Positions 20,734-34,960 of a stretch of DNA of 64,000 nt are shown one piece after another. This DNA comes from Aphelenchoides besseyi. Taxonomy: Eukaryota > Nematoda > Chromadorea > Rhabditida > Aphelenchoididae. Below the pieces are notes generated by a model. The model had not been told where the DNA came from. It saw nothing but the letters and a program-made list of their open reading frames with translations, and made no database searches. The stretch covers positions 85,039-149,038 of the forward strand of contig JAMPIQ010000006.1 of NCBI GenBank assembly GCA_024699855.1. Direction: 5' to 3'. The position numbers and the translations under genes are program-made. Every line of letters begins with the position of its first letter. The first letter of the stretch is position 1.

Positions 20734-22033
20734 ATGGACAACGTGAATCTCAACGACGACCGCAGTGATGAAGAGAGTGTGGTTGATGAAAACGAAATCA
20801 ATGCGAACGATCTAATGGAACTGATTCAAGAGGAAGAACAAGTCGTTTTTGATGCACCTATTCCTGTAAGTTTTTTTCAGAATTTTCTCGTTATGGTATC
20901 ATTATAGCCGGGTCTTCAAGACAGATGGAACCTCTTAGCAAGATTCACGCCTTTTATTGCAACTACGGCATTAGGTTCGCTCTTACATCCGTCGGCTTTT
21001 ACTGCTGAAGCTCGACGTTTGGGTTACGAACCTTATGCATGCGTTGTACGTCCAAAATACCTATTCTTTGGTCCACCAGCTTATTTTACGGTTACAACGT
21101 TTACATATGGTAAGTTTATTTATGAATTGCTGAGCTTATTGTCAATTTCAGTTTACCGTTACGGGCGACAACATGGAATCGCGTCTTTGTTCTGTGGGTA
21201 TGAAGCGGCAATGTTGTGCCGTTTGGTTAGTGGAGTGACAAATCAGCTCTGCCAACTTCATATGGATCGTCATTATCCGGATGTGGGTGGAACTATACCG
21301 GAGTTGCCAGCCGAACCAAGATTAACAACACTACATGAATTTATTTTTCTTCAATTTCGCAGATTGATTCGTCATACTATTCAGTTACTCATTGCTAACA
21401 CTCTGGCACACCCGTTTAAGATAGGCACATTATTTATATGTATTTATTTTTGTTTTTTACGTTCTTTTGGCACGTGAGGTAGCTCAGCAATTGGGTGGTG
21501 AAATGAAATACACGGGAAATGCATTCACTAAACTGTTAAAAATTGGCAATGAGGAAGGTATCGATGGCTTGATGGCGGGACTAGTGCCTTCAATTATGTA
21601 CACGTGTGTTACGTTGTGGTCAAATACGTTCTGTCACATTGTAATTGCACGAGTTATGCAATACTTTAGGGTAATTTAATCAATTCTTTTGTATAAACTT
21701 TTCATTCAGGTCAGAGCATCAGTTGGATTGGCTACTGGAATTCACACATGTCTCTCTCGTTGTATTATGCTTTTTTCCTATCCACTTCGGGTTTACAGTT
21801 CAGTATTAGCTGTGGCAAATTCCGGGTAATCATTGCATTGTCAATATAAAGGAAACTGAAATTCCAGACTTGCTATTGCGTCTCCACCAATCCTTCCGAA
21901 ATTCAATGATTGGACAGACGTGCGAACTTATTTCCAACATCACGATTCACATCGTGGATTTGGACTATTGGGTCGTCCGTCCTATACTCGTCAAGTGGGC
22001 ATCGATCCTCGTTTTTACATTGCTAAGAATTGA
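20734..22033 (+). CDS. MTCH2: Mitochondrial carrier homolog, outer membrane (MTCH1/MTCH2 family)
   Basis: Six exons (20734-20865, 20908-21109, 21152-21420, 21461-21670, 21710-21825, 21868-22033) give 364 residues. After an acidic N-terminal extension, a degenerate SLC25 fold follows: LGSLLHPSAFTAEARRLGYE, the MTCH signature LFCGYEAAMLCRLVSGV, LIANTLAHPFKVLLAREVAQ, and GLMAGLVPSIMYTCVTLW. The carrier PxDxxR signature is lost, as in all MTCH proteins. MTCH2 inserts tail-anchored proteins into the mitochondrial outer membrane and is a receptor for BID. The third intron (21421-21460, 40 nt) has AT-AC ends and is required to keep the HPFKVLLARE reading. All other introns are GT-AG of 39-42 nt. A tail-anchored Bcl-2-sized protein is encoded elsewhere in this window at 3620-4330. 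Confidence 0.92.
21421..21460 (+). other. 40-nt AT-AC intron in MTCH2
   Basis: The exon ends CCGTTTAAG, then the intron ATAGGCAC...TTTTTTAC, then the exon GTTCTTTTGG. Removal of exactly 40 nt links the frame-1 exon to the frame-2 exon and gives HPFKVLLARE, as expected for the family. No GT-AG pair in the interval restores the frame. The donor is not the U12 consensus ATATCCTT, so it would be a U2-type AT-AC intron. Confidence 0.65.
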
Positions 22034-22178
22034 AAGTTTTTATTGTTGTTCACGATTGAGTTTGATAAACGTCTAACTTCTATAAGACGACAGAAAGGGT
22101 TTCGGTTTGTTCATGAAAGCAATTCGAATTGTTCACATGGATTTTGAGTTGTGTATTTTTCGAAACATTCACATCATT

Positions 22179-24748
22179 TTATTGCTCAACGGTCATATTT
22201 TTGTACACATCAAAAAGGAAATGACCAGCAAACATCGAACCATAAACTGATAGGTGATCGCGGTCAAGGAAATAGGCAACATTTCGTTTAGGTTCAACTC
22301 CATAGCATATGTTTTGTTTTGCACACCATAGATCTAGCCAATTTATCTTCACACAACGATCACACTCAATTTGTTCTAAGCGATTTCGAATTCCCGGCAA
22401 ATATTGAAGCTGCTCCTAAAAATCAGTTGCTTGAAAGACTCAGATAAGCATACAGATCGTGTCTCACTGATCGCTTTATTGGTTATGTTCTCAGCTAACT
22501 GACTTTGCAGTTTTTCTCTGACATGTTCTTTAAATCCGGGATGCATAGACGGCAGTAACATCACTTCCTTCACCATTGTACTTAAATTACCATAAAAGTT
22601 GCTCATATATTGAAACATCTTGTCGTCTTTCAGGTTTCCGTTTATTGGCACATCGGTAAAATAGTTGAATCTGAAAATGTCCACGTAGTTAGAATCTGAA
22701 GAGAACAAACCCAAAAATTGGAATGATAATGTCCAGTGGTTCTGTCCATTCTTTTACAATACGAATCATTGCGTCGTTCACTTTCATACAATACTTTCTA
22801 GTAGCCTACATAATGAATGCTATTGTAAGTATGAAATAAAGACTTGCCGGATTAAGACCTTTCTGCTGATACTGCTGAGGAACCGGAGTACACGAATAAC
22901 CACTCATCAATGTAATCTTGTTTGCTATTGAGCGAAATGCGTGAAAGATGCCAGGAAATGAGACTGATGCGTGACTATTGCCAAGAATTAAAACGTTTTT
23001 GTCTACGTTTCCCTACTTTCTCTTCTATCTCATTCTTGTTTCTGAATTACCTTTTCATGACAAATGTTTGCAATCATAGTCAATCCGTTAGTATACCTCG
23101 TAGGCAACTTTTTGGTGTTGTTTCGACATGTTTGAAATGGCTTCTTGAGTAGTTCGGATATCGCAATTGTTTCGTCAAGAGAAAACGATTCCGTTGAGTT
23201 TCTCGTTTCCCACAACCTTAACATCAACTGTCGTCGTCTCTCGTCCACCGCATGTATGAATGCGTAATCCGGTTCGAGAATCGTTTGATTTAGAATCAAC
23301 ATAGTCTTGTTATTTTGCATTTCCTACAACAACTAAAGTTAAACATACAAATGAAAAGCGACCACCTTGGGAAACGATAGCGACTGATGATTCATGTAAA
23401 CTACAAGACTAACGGTTGTTGAGTAGAGAAAAAATAAAATGCAAATAAGCGAAAGCCAACTCCTCACGTGTATCAATATCAAACGTTTGACAAGCTCTTC
23501 CACGCCGAATCCAACGACAATTGACAAAAGAATAAGTCCAACACCTGCTGAAATTTTCGTTCAAAACTACGACCAAATGAACACTCACTCAACCAATTTA
23601 CATTTCCATCAACATATTGGTTAGGAAAGAGATGTCGATGTAACACGAGAATTGGCCAATGCACAACATAAACACAATAAGAAATATCCCCAAGAGTTAG
23701 TAACAATTTTTGCGACAGAATCGTCGATTCTTGATAGTGAATTGTTATTACCAGCGTCGTAAGAACCGTAATCAACAAGCGTTGAATCTGATGTTCCAAC
23801 GTGAAATCAACAAGTAACATCGCCATAACCGTAACAATTGGAATATGATCTCGAACTCGTAAAACAAACTTCCACCATCGGTCATTATCAACAGACATAA
23901 GCTCGAACTCTCGAAAATCGTAAACAAAATGCGACAGAAACCCGAACAAATACTGATAGATCCTTCCATCAAGTTCCATGTAACTTGCATTTGAAGTCAC
24001 AGTACTTTGACAATAAAACGAAAAGGTGATTGCAGTAAAAATGAACACAAATTTGAGTGACACGTGATAGTTAGATAAACGATTCATTACGAGAAATATC
24101 AGCGGACATAGACAATAGAATTGAAGTTCATTAGACAACGACCAGGTGTGCAAAAACGAATTCATTTTTGATTGCTGAAAACTTCTCATTTCATAACCAC
24201 AAGTCATTTGTTCACCTGATCGAAATACGAAGTTGCATGAACTGATGGAAAGTTTGAGTAGAAGAATAACGATGGAATTGATTCATTTGCAATCTTTTTA
24301 AGCTCCATCGGCGAGAGCAACCAAACGCACACAACTAAGATTCCGAAGATTACAAACACGTATGTTGGAACTATTCGCTTTAGTCGACGAAAATAGAATT
24401 CCAAAATTTCAGCTAAGGTCAAGGATCGTTGTCGACACAAAATGGAGCACATCAAATAGCCGGAAAGCACGAAGAACCTAAAAACCGAATAGACTTTATA
24501 AATGAAGTTAACTCACACATCAACGCCGAGATAACCCAATGGAAATATTCGATCCCAAACGTGAAACAACAAAACAGCGCCAATCGCAATGCCTCGAAGT
24601 CCTTGTAATTCCAAACGGATACACGCTTTTGAAAAGGACAATATAAATGTTGCAAATGGAACTTACTGTTTTTCATTTTCGTTGACTCATTTTTCAATAA
24701 CCAACGACTGAAGTTCGATTTGATATCTTCGTTGTTGATCGGCATCAT
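22179..24748 (-). CDS. OAC-type O-acyltransferase: acyltransferase-3 membrane domain plus SGNH domain
   Basis: Starts at 24748 (MMPINNEDIK). The first membrane block has the acyltransferase-3 signature LELQGLRGIAIGAVLLFHVW and VDVFFVLSGYLMCSIL, with the catalytic-type His in LLFHVW. About ten hydrophobic segments follow, including FLHTWSLSNELQFYCLCPLI and LLTLGDISYCVYVVHWPIL. The C-terminal extracytosolic part ends RDHLSVYGSMFAGHFLFDVY, the DxxH block of the SGNH hydrolase-like domain found in bacterial OafA and nematode OAC proteins. The predicted reaction is transfer of acyl groups to extracellular sugars or lipids. In C. elegans the family is greatly expanded and related to NRF-6/RHY-1. 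Introns are about 40-60 nt. The first Gly of the SGNH set was not traced through all exons. Confidence 0.85.
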
Positions 24749-25214
24749 TCCCGTTCGGTAAATTGAAAATCGTTTAACTATCAATGACTACAACAGGAAA
24801 ACATCTTCCCATTGATTATTTGAACATCGTGCAAATCCTGAAAACTTAATCACTCAGAAAGATACTAAACTTGCACTTCTACTTGCGATCAATCAGTTTA
24901 TAGGCGCCACGCCTTCAACAGCCTTTTGGTTTGTGAATAATCGTCATCACAACCATCGGTCTTATGACTCCAATTTTGATACGCGTCCACGCCCAAGTTT
25001 CTTCAATGTTGTACATTTGTTTGGAAGATAACAACATTTTCAAGATCATTAATAAGAATTTACACAAGAAGCCTTAAGTTCATATTATTTTGTTAATTGA
25101 ATAATGTCTTATTGGGATCATAAAGGCTATAATGTTATTTGAAAAACATGAGAATAATCGTTTATAAACACGAAAAACAAATCTAACAATAAACTCCTAA
25201 TCATAATCTTAGAC
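24749..25214. other. Intergenic region between two minus-strand genes
   Basis: AT-rich promoter side of the acyltransferase gene and 3' flank of the small membrane protein gene. No ORF, RNA gene or repeat of note was seen. Confidence 0.45.
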
Positions 25215-25760
25215 TTATTGTTTGTCTTCCGGCAATAGGACGAGCTTCGGATATCGAGACAACTCCTCTTCGCTCTGATTGTCCGGTGGTGCCAACGCGC
25301 CGAGTTCCTTACCGGCTCGTCGATCTTCCGTACGCTTTCGAAAGTACTCGAACGTATCTCGACTCTTATCGGGCATAAAAAACGGAATGTACATTCCTTC
25401 GCCTACAAAAATAAGATTAGATTTTGAAAAAAACGCTCAATCACCATGACGTGCTCGATTCAGTACTATGGAATTGTAGTGCCGTCGATATTCTTTGTAA
25501 TCCTCCAAGTCCAAAACCCATGCTGCGTAGAAAAAATGATAGAAAGGAGAAAGAACGATGAGGATAGCGGATCCAATGATGAAGGCATACGGAGAACGTG
25601 GATATTGGTAGAGAAACTTTCTAAGTTGATTGTACCGAAGAACTAGTTAGAGAACTTACCGCATAAATCGAGGAAATCTGTTACCTTTAGGTTGTTGGTG
25701 ATAAGTGGCTCGCGAGCGAATGATGACGATTTGATTTAAACCTCGTTTCAACAAATTCAT
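25215..25760 (-). CDS. Small single-pass, probably mitochondrial, membrane protein
   Basis: Three coding exons join to about 150 residues. The N-terminus MNLLKRGLNQIVIIRSRATY is basic and amphipathic like a mitochondrial presequence. One membrane segment (AFIIGSAILIVLSPFYHFFY) follows a Tyr/Pro-rich stretch, then a conserved-looking soluble tail (LEDYKEYRRHYNSIVLNRAR, GMYIPFFMPDKSRDTFEYFR) and a Glu-rich end LVLLPEDKQ. The ATG lies six bases after a TTTCAG acceptor, so a leader exon or trans-spliced leader precedes it. The size, single span and charged tail recall complex I accessory subunits, but I cannot name one. Confidence 0.7.
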
Positions 25761-26171
25761 CTTGATCTGAAACGGCATTCGAATAGAAATGAAAGTCGAC
25801 TTACTTTCTTTTACGTGCTCAAAGATAGCAGTTGAACAGTCGAAGATCTCGCACTCATAACTTTGATATAACAATCACAATTCACAATAGTACCGCAGTA
25901 AATAACCGACTTTGAAGCAATCGACCTTCTCGATCTCAAAACGATTTCAATGGCTGAAAACATTCTGGTGTTCTTATCGTCAAAACGTTGCTTTTTCTTT
26001 GCATAACTTCCTTATTCTAATTAGAGTTTATCAAAATCTAAATGAACTTTACGCACGTTTTAATTGACGTGAAATTGAGTTCCACAACGTGAACACTTTT
26101 ATACATCGCGTTAAAGCAACTGCTTTATTTTAACGTCTGTGATTCAGCTTTGGGAAAAAGAACCGCGTAGA

Positions 26172-28935
26172 ATGTCGGCTCAATACAGTGGTACGGGAGC
26201 AAATTCAACACCACTTCAGGCGCCCTACGGAAATGAGGCGATTCGACAACCAACGGTCACAAATTCGGCGTATGCCAATTATGTTTGTAAGTTCTTTCTA
26301 TTCAACATTCGATTCTTCGGTTGTAGCCGGTTATAGTTCCTTTGTTAGTGGCAGCAGTTATCAGGCGGACGCCACTCCACTAGTTCAAACAACAAATGGA
26401 AGCGATCCAGCGGTTGCAGCGGCGCAAGCACTTGCAAGTAACACGAATGAGTATTTGAAAGGCTACGAACACGCCATTATCGAACACGCACGTCAAATGC
26501 AGCTACAACAAGCAAGAAATCAACTGCACAACATTCCAATTGGTGGCACCACCGAAACAGTTCAACCTACGATCTCACGATTGAATACCGTTGGTGGATG
26601 GAAAAACAAGAAAAAGAAGGCCAATACCGATACTCGACCATTCTACTGCGAGCTTTGCAACGTGAGCTGTATTGGACAACAGCCCTACGAAGCACACATT
26701 GCTGGCAAAGCGCACAAACGAAAAGAAGACATCAAAAATGGAAAGATCAAAGTCGACAGCTCCTTGGCCCAATTCAAATGTGAAGCTTGCAACGTTACTT
26801 GTTGTACAAAAGAAGCATTTGCAACTCACATTAATGGTATTAAACACAGTCGAGTAAGTTCACATTGTAATCTCTTAATTATGTTTGTTATTTTCAGGCA
26901 ATCAACAACATGCAAGCAATGGGCAAAATTGTACCACCGTCTTTACTCATCGAACCCGAAGGTGATCCACTTATGAATTTGCCGGTCATGAAAAAGGTTG
27001 TTGGTGTAACGGCAACAAAATTTGTTGGAGGTGTGAAGTTGAGTACAACGGGTGATGAAGAGGGTCAAATCGAAATCATCCCCGAAGATGTGGTTTGTTG
27101 AGAATCATCGTGTTAATCCAAAAGCCATGTCATTTAGAATCGTGGTTTTCAACCGGTTGGCGAAGAGTTTTTGGAACCGATTGTAGGGGGTAAGAAAGTC
27201 GCATTTTGGTGCAAATTGTGTGAATGTCAATGTGGGGATCAATCGAGTCGTGATTTGCACGTTCGCGGTCGAAGACATCGTATTTCCTATCGAGTAAGTT
27301 GTGATTGAATAACCGTATATTCATCTTTGATTTCATGACAAAGTGGATCCAACAATGGAAGTCAAAGATGCGGGAGTTCCGACGAGAGGAGGATCGATAA
27401 GATTCAATTCAACTTCGCGACAAGCGTCAAGGTATTTTCAAGTAGAAATAATTCACGTTTTGTTTGTTTAGTCACGGCATTTTCTACAACAACATAAACA
27501 CTCCGGCAAGCAATTGTTCACTTAAAGCAAAGATCTGTCAAGCGATGTCTTTTCGACAGCCGCCAATGAGCTCATCGATTATGCCGGAAACTTCGCAATA
27601 CGACGCCTACGACGAGCAACACGTGTTTCAACGGTTGGAACAACTCAAACCCGAATCCGAGCAGGAAGAGCGAACCGAAAGTTTAGTTTTTTTGGTCGAA
27701 CGAACTCTGAAGAAACTGTCGGAAATTCACGTCGATCCGAAGGATCCGGAAGGTACACGGCAATTGCGCGGTGTTGTTCGAGTTGGCGCCTTGGGAAACG
27801 GTCTTCTATGCAAATTTGACAAGAAAGTTCACGTCGTTTTAACATGCAAAGATGTTCCGACCATAACACTTCTTCAAGAAACCGTTGATTCATTCTTGAA
27901 TTATGTTGATGACGATGAAATTCGACCAAAAGTTTTAGTCGAAATGCATACTGAGGATTCTGAATTCACAGTGCGTTACAACGATTTCGATGTTGTTTGT
28001 CACGTTACCCTTACTTCCGTTGCTCTGCGTAATGTTGATGGTAAGTTGATGATTTAAGACCACAGAGTTTGAAAATTGCGAAATCTTTAATTGCTGTACG
28101 ACTGCAAATGGACAAACATTACCGTGTCGATGATTTTTGTGCATTTGCAGATCCGACGAACAGCACAGAAAAAGTGGCGCTGCCTCTCGACGTGCTTCCC
28201 GAAACGCCGTGTTTACGCGCGCTGGCTGATTTGCGACATACGAGATACTATCAGGTGAATAAAAACTCATTCAATGGGAACCCTTCCATCTGATCGTTGT
28301 ATCCCGTTCACGTTTCTATTTTAGTCTCAATGTGCTCCGCTACACGCAGTAAACGAAGTGGTGACGTTGTTGCGCGATATCGTGGATAGAATTGAAACGT
28401 GGAAGGCAGTACCATTATACGTAAGTTACAGTTGATTGTTCGATTTTTCATTCTTCTTTAGACGCTTCAACTCTTGGTGTACAAGGCCGTTATTTCGGTT
28501 CCGTTGAAATTGTCCGTCTCGAATGCGTTTCGTCGTGTTTTCGAAATGATTGCAAGCGGAGTTTTCATGTCGAAAAGTTTGCAACTGCTCGTTTCAACCG
28601 TTTATCGTTTGTTTTAGAATTCACGGCACTCGTCGATCCTTGTGAGAAAGATCCAACGAATCCACTCTTCGATTTGACAGCACAACAACGAGAAAACTTC
28701 ATTTGCAGTGCCCAGCATGCGCTTCGATTGATTGCATTCGATCAGATTCACATGGTTCTTGGCATGGAACGTTGGACGGAGACACGAAAACGACAACACA
28801 ACGATGAAGATGAGGTGAAAGGTGAGAATTCGCTCGCATTCCTTCTCTCATTTCGTTTGTTTAGAACCGGCAAAGAAAATAAAATCAGAAGAGTCCGTTG
28901 AGCTAAATGAACTTCACGCTCATAATGACAATTGA
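26172..28935 (+). CDS. ZFR: Zinc finger RNA-binding protein, ZFR family (three U1-like C2H2 fingers plus DZF domain)
   Basis: After a Gln/Ala-rich N-terminus come three widely spaced U1/matrin-type fingers: FYCELCNVSCIGQQPYEAHI, FKCEACNVTCCTKEAFATHI and FWC-LCECQCGDQSSRDLHV, each followed by a basic helix. The DZF domain begins around YDEQHVFQRLEQL and shows GVVRVGALGNGLL, CLRALADLRHTRYYQ, VDPCEKD and the ending FICSAQHALRLIAFDQIHMV LGM, all diagnostic of ZFR rather than ILF2/ILF3. ZFR binds double-stranded and structured RNA and dimerises through DZF to control splicing and RNA transport. The exon junction near 27300-27355 is unclear: the canonical donor at 27291 gives a frame that stops after 18 codons, while KVDPTMEVK, which matches the family, needs a weaker GTTGTG donor. 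AATAAA follows at 28942. Confidence 0.9.
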
Positions 28936-29195
28936 AAATGAAATAAACGTTTTCTTACTAAGCCTATAAAATCTTTATGTTCCCGGACGTTTATTATTAT
29001 TCTAGTTGTTAATTCTTCAAGAAACATTGTGTCTTAAGTTGTTCGACTGTTACATAAATTTTATTGATAAGCTTCATAATCACAACGATAACCCGTTAAA
29101 ATCTAAAGTTTTGGCGGACTTTTCTCCAAACGTCCTTTTCGTTCGAGTTTTTCTTCAGTTAAGAAATAGGCAGGCAAGTAACTAAAACGAGACTT

Positions 29196-30022
29196 CTAAT
29201 TCGCTTCTTCTAGCAGTTCATACCGTCCATCTGGTTGTTTGAGTTCTTCGTTTGGTACGGTTTTTGTGCGATCACCTATGGATGTATATCCTTGATCGTA
29301 GAGTGGACAATAAGGGACACATAATAGACGTATAAAACGCCATATATCTGCGTAATGCCAACGAAGTAACGGACACACACGATAGAATTGTGGCCAACCA
29401 CGATCAGTCCACTCGCACTCACTGTTCATGTGCCGTCCATTTGGATCCGAATCGCGAGAACCCATGAAAACTGCTTTGATGCGCGGTCGACGTTCTCGCA
29501 GTTGAGCAAGTCCTTCACGTATTGGACCATTTAGTTCGTTTATATCTAATCGGTAAATTCGAGCAGCATCTTGTATGAAGTCGGTCATCTCCGGGAATTC
29601 ATCGCCACACAAAATGTGAAAGGCTTGAACTCTGGTTTCCGGGCTGTAATGTCTGAAATCATCGTGAACTATAATATCGAATATATTCGATTACTACTTG
29701 TCGATTCGTGTTCGTACCAAATGCAGCAAGGCCGTGCAATCTTTCCCACCATTAAAAGCAATGGCAATCTCATCCAAACTAAACAGACCCAGTAATGGAA
29801 TAGTAATCTGTATCGGTACCTGTATTTTGCAAGTATTTCGTCGATGATCTTAATCGATCGATCTAAACGTGGCAAAAATTCGTCGTTTTTTAGAACCGTG
29901 TTGCGGAGAGTTTCCAACATTGACACAGTATCGTGAAGGCAAAAACGTGTTGAAGAGTGTTTTTGCGTTTTGGAACCCGTTAATACAGTGGCGATAGCCA
30001 AACTCAATAGCCGATGGAGCAT
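29196..30022 (-). CDS. FLAD1: FAD synthase (PAPS-reductase-like domain only)
   Basis: Starts at 30022, with introns of about 42-47 nt. The adenylyltransferase core reads SLDEIAIAFNGGKDCTALLH with the PP-loop GGKDCT, then CGDEFPEMTDFI, AVFMGSRDSDPNG with the FMN-contacting Arg, and the C-terminal LLRWHYADIWRFIRLLCVPY-CPLYDQGYTSIGDRTKT that contacts ATP. The enzyme makes FAD from FMN and ATP. The N-terminal molybdopterin-binding-like domain of the long human FLAD1 is absent, so this is the short single-domain form, like yeast Fad1 and the human cytosolic isoform. FAD users D2HGDH and MTO1 are in the same window, but there is no sign of co-transcription. Confidence 0.9.
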
Positions 30023-30276
30023 CAATAATTCAAGTCAAAAACACTTACTCACAGTAAACTGCCTATTCTAGAAAATTTTTACATTATTACTATGAAGACC
30101 AAAAGAGTATATTGAGAGCTTAACAATCTTCACCTACAAACAAACAGAAACAGTCAAAGTTTAATTGATTTTTATTTTGATAACAGAAACATAACTTAGC
30201 AATCAAAGTAACCATCCCGTTTACATTAGTTGTTCAAATCAATGATTAGATTGAGTTCAGCTGATCACGGAGCATT

Positions 30277-32860
30277 TTAAACGGACGTCGTCATCACGTA
30301 AATGTCGCGTGCAATTGCTTTTGCTTCGTCGGACTGTACAGCATCTTTGATTTTTGTTGAGATTTCACTAATTCCACGTTGTTTCCCCAATCCGATGACC
30401 GTTGCGTCGCCCCACATCAACGTCACAATTGCTTGCAGCAAACGAACGAGCGCAGCTTCACTGAAATCACCAAACGAAAGTAGAGCCTCAGTTGATTTGA
30501 TGATGGAACGGAGAACATCTTCACGAGGTCCTGAAAACACGCAAGTGAATGTTGAAAACTCATTTAACAAACCCAGTTCGGCACACTGTCCTTTTTCCGT
30601 TTGTCTCAACAGTATCAGCGCGATGTTCGCCAGACAGCTGGAGGAAGCCAATTGAAGAGCAGGCTTCTGGTTTTCGGCAACCAACTGATTGATAATCAAA
30701 GTTGATAGTTCGGACAACGACTGTTGCAACATTATGCGCCCTGGTTCGTGTTTTGCAGCATTTGCCAATGATCGACAGATGAGAATTCGCACGGGAGGTA
30801 GCGGTTCGGAGATAAGAAAACTCGATAATCGATGCAACGTGTTTAGACCGTGACATCCTTCCTGAACTTCAAAATTATAAAAAAAACAGAAAATCTTTTA
30901 CCTTAAGCGAACAAAAGTACTCGTTGATGGATGGATTCAAGAGTGCCAAACGGAAAACATCCAAAATCGGCACGATTGATCCCATCGGCCACTGCATCAG
31001 CCCTTTTTCAAGTGCCATTATATGAATTTCAGTTGGCGTGTACTGTTCATTGGCCAGAATTTCGAATAGAGATTCTAACTATAATTAGACAATAGAGAAG
31101 AACGTTAGATTAGTCTGCTTACCAATGGTTCTTCGAGCATAGCATCTGGTTCGACTTGAGTATTGGCTGCTTTCAACGCTTCTTGTGCTTTTTGACCAAC
31201 ACTCTCATAACCAAAAACATAATAAGAACGAAGCGGAACAAGTTCGGAACGTGGACGCCGTTTGTCTGCTTGTGCCATTGAATTTGGAATTAAAGCTTCC
31301 GATCCATTCGATCGACCCGGAACATAGCGATTGCCACCAGTGAATGGATCTGCAGCGCTCTGCCCAGAAGAGTCCAATTGAGCTGGAACATAACGACCAG
31401 AACCGGTAAATGGATCGGCTGGAGCAGTCAATCCATCGCTTATGGTCGAGTAGTTTCGCGCTTCAGGAACATTCATCTTAATGAATTCGGAGATTTCGTT
31501 CACGTAACTGATGGGCAGATTGTTTTCACTAACAAACTGTTCAGCTGCAGCTGTCGGATCAGTTCCCTTTTTATATTTGAGATCCAGTTTCGGTGCTCCA
31601 TCGTCAAGTCCGACTTTGATTGTCACAACATCGCCATCGTTTTTTGCTTTCGTTTCCGCGTCCATTCGCAGTTTGGCTTGAATGTTTGCTTCGAAAACTT
31701 CCAGCACATCAGCAGAAGCTTCGCGGTCAGGATTCAAAGAGAAGATGTAAATGTAACCATTGCTCGCTCCCAAAGCAACGTCTCCACCGGCCAAAACCCG
31801 AACGGCCCACAACGAGGAAGCAGGAGTTTGAACGATTTGGTGCGGTTTGAGTGTGAGCTCCGCAGTATTCAGTTGCCAAACTTCGAGAACGCCGTTTTCT
31901 CCGCAATTAACAATCAAATCCTGTTGGTTAGGAAGTTGAACATGAGAAATGCTAAGATGAGATAAAGAGTTGACGTTGAAGAGTCAACAAACCTGTAAAT
32001 GTACTCTCCAGTAGCGGACGCGTATTCATTCGAGTTTCCAGTCTTTGTGTCCCAAATGCGAAGAGTCGAATCGTTTGCAGCCGAAATAAAGTTGTCTTGA
32101 TTCAGAACGACAATTCCACGCACGACATCCGAATGGCCAGTAAACGTTCTGATTACTGTGGCTTCATGCCAAAGGTTAATCGTTCGATCTGCCGAACCGG
32201 TGAAATAGAAGTTCTTCTGCTGGGGAACAAACGCGACGGCCCAAATCGAATTTTTGTGCTCATCCAAAGAAAAAAGCTAAAAACCAGAAGTCAAGAGTTT
32301 GAATCGACACATACCTCCGGATTATGACCAGCAAGCAACGCATCCAAATCGTAGACCATTGACTTGTGATCCCAAGAACCGGTGATTAATTGATGAAATT
32401 CATCGCTAATTTGCAAAACACAAACTAAAACAACAAGATAGAAGATGTGATTAAAAGGCCGAACTAACCGTTGGCCGTGTGAGCACGAAGCAGATGTTGA
32501 GGTTTGGCTTCAGCGTCTTGATAAATTGCGATGGTTCCGTCTTTTCGTCCACAGAAAATCAACGAACTTCCATCCGGACAAATCATAAAAGCCACCGCAT
32601 TGACGGCCATTTGGTTGTTCAATGCCACTGACTCAATGAAGTTTCCACCACTGAAAATACGAAAACTAACTCTGATTGTACAATCGATATGCTTACCGTT
32701 CAACAAAAAGTTTGACTCGTTCATCGCGTGAACCAGAGATAATTGCACCAGAAACAGTTGTTGTAATGCATTTCACATCGTTGGTATGGGCCTGAATAAT
32801 TCGACTGAGCTTGTAAGCCGGCGGTTTCTCGACTTCTATTGCAGTCGTCAAGTCGGACAT
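30277..32860 (-). CDS. PLAA: PLAA / UFD3 (phospholipase A2-activating protein): WD40, PFU and PUL domains
   Basis: Starts MSDLTTAIEVEKPPAYKLSR at 32860. WD40 blades include CITTTVSGAIISGSRDERV, DEHKNSIWAVAFVP, YFTGSADRTINLW, GHSDVVRGIVVLN and FISAANDSTLRIWD. The PFU ubiquitin-binding domain (VGLDDGAPKLDLKYKKGTDP, LPISYVNEISEFI) follows a short linker. Tandem NPF-like GSGRYVPAQ and GGNRYVPGR repeats come next, then the helical PUL domain to the stop at 30277, which binds Cdc48/p97. UFD3/PLAA maintains free ubiquitin and works with p97 in sorting and mitophagy. Domain order and length match the family. Introns are 41-60 nt. Confidence 0.95.
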
Positions 32861-33257
32861 GATGGAATTCTGAAACCGGTGAAAAGAAAATGATGATCAA
32901 ATGGAAAAATTTAGATGACAAAAGAGGCGCATTGAATCACGAAAATGAGCCCAACAGCGTGCAGGTTGCGGTTGTCAAAAGCAAATTGACATGTTCGTAG
33001 TACTTTAAATGTCTGCATCATTGTTATTCTTTCGACTTATAGATATCCTATTTTCAGAACTTAGTCAACGATAGAATCTTTAAGTTTGTTATGCTTGAAA
33101 TTCATATACTCCATTACCAACTCTGTAGTTTATCTTCAATCACTTGATCAGGATTAGCTTATTTCGAGTAAACAACACATAAATTAGAATGTGCGGTTGG
33201 TAAATGGAAACATTAGAGACTTTAAACAACAATTTGTAACATGACAGATTGGGAAAT

Positions 33258-34960
<1,703 letters not shown>

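Noticed and set aside
20527..20734. MTO1 and MTCH2 as an operon
   Set aside because: They are in tandem and close, but a polyadenylation signal lies between them and no spliced-leader acceptor next to the MTCH2 start is clear.
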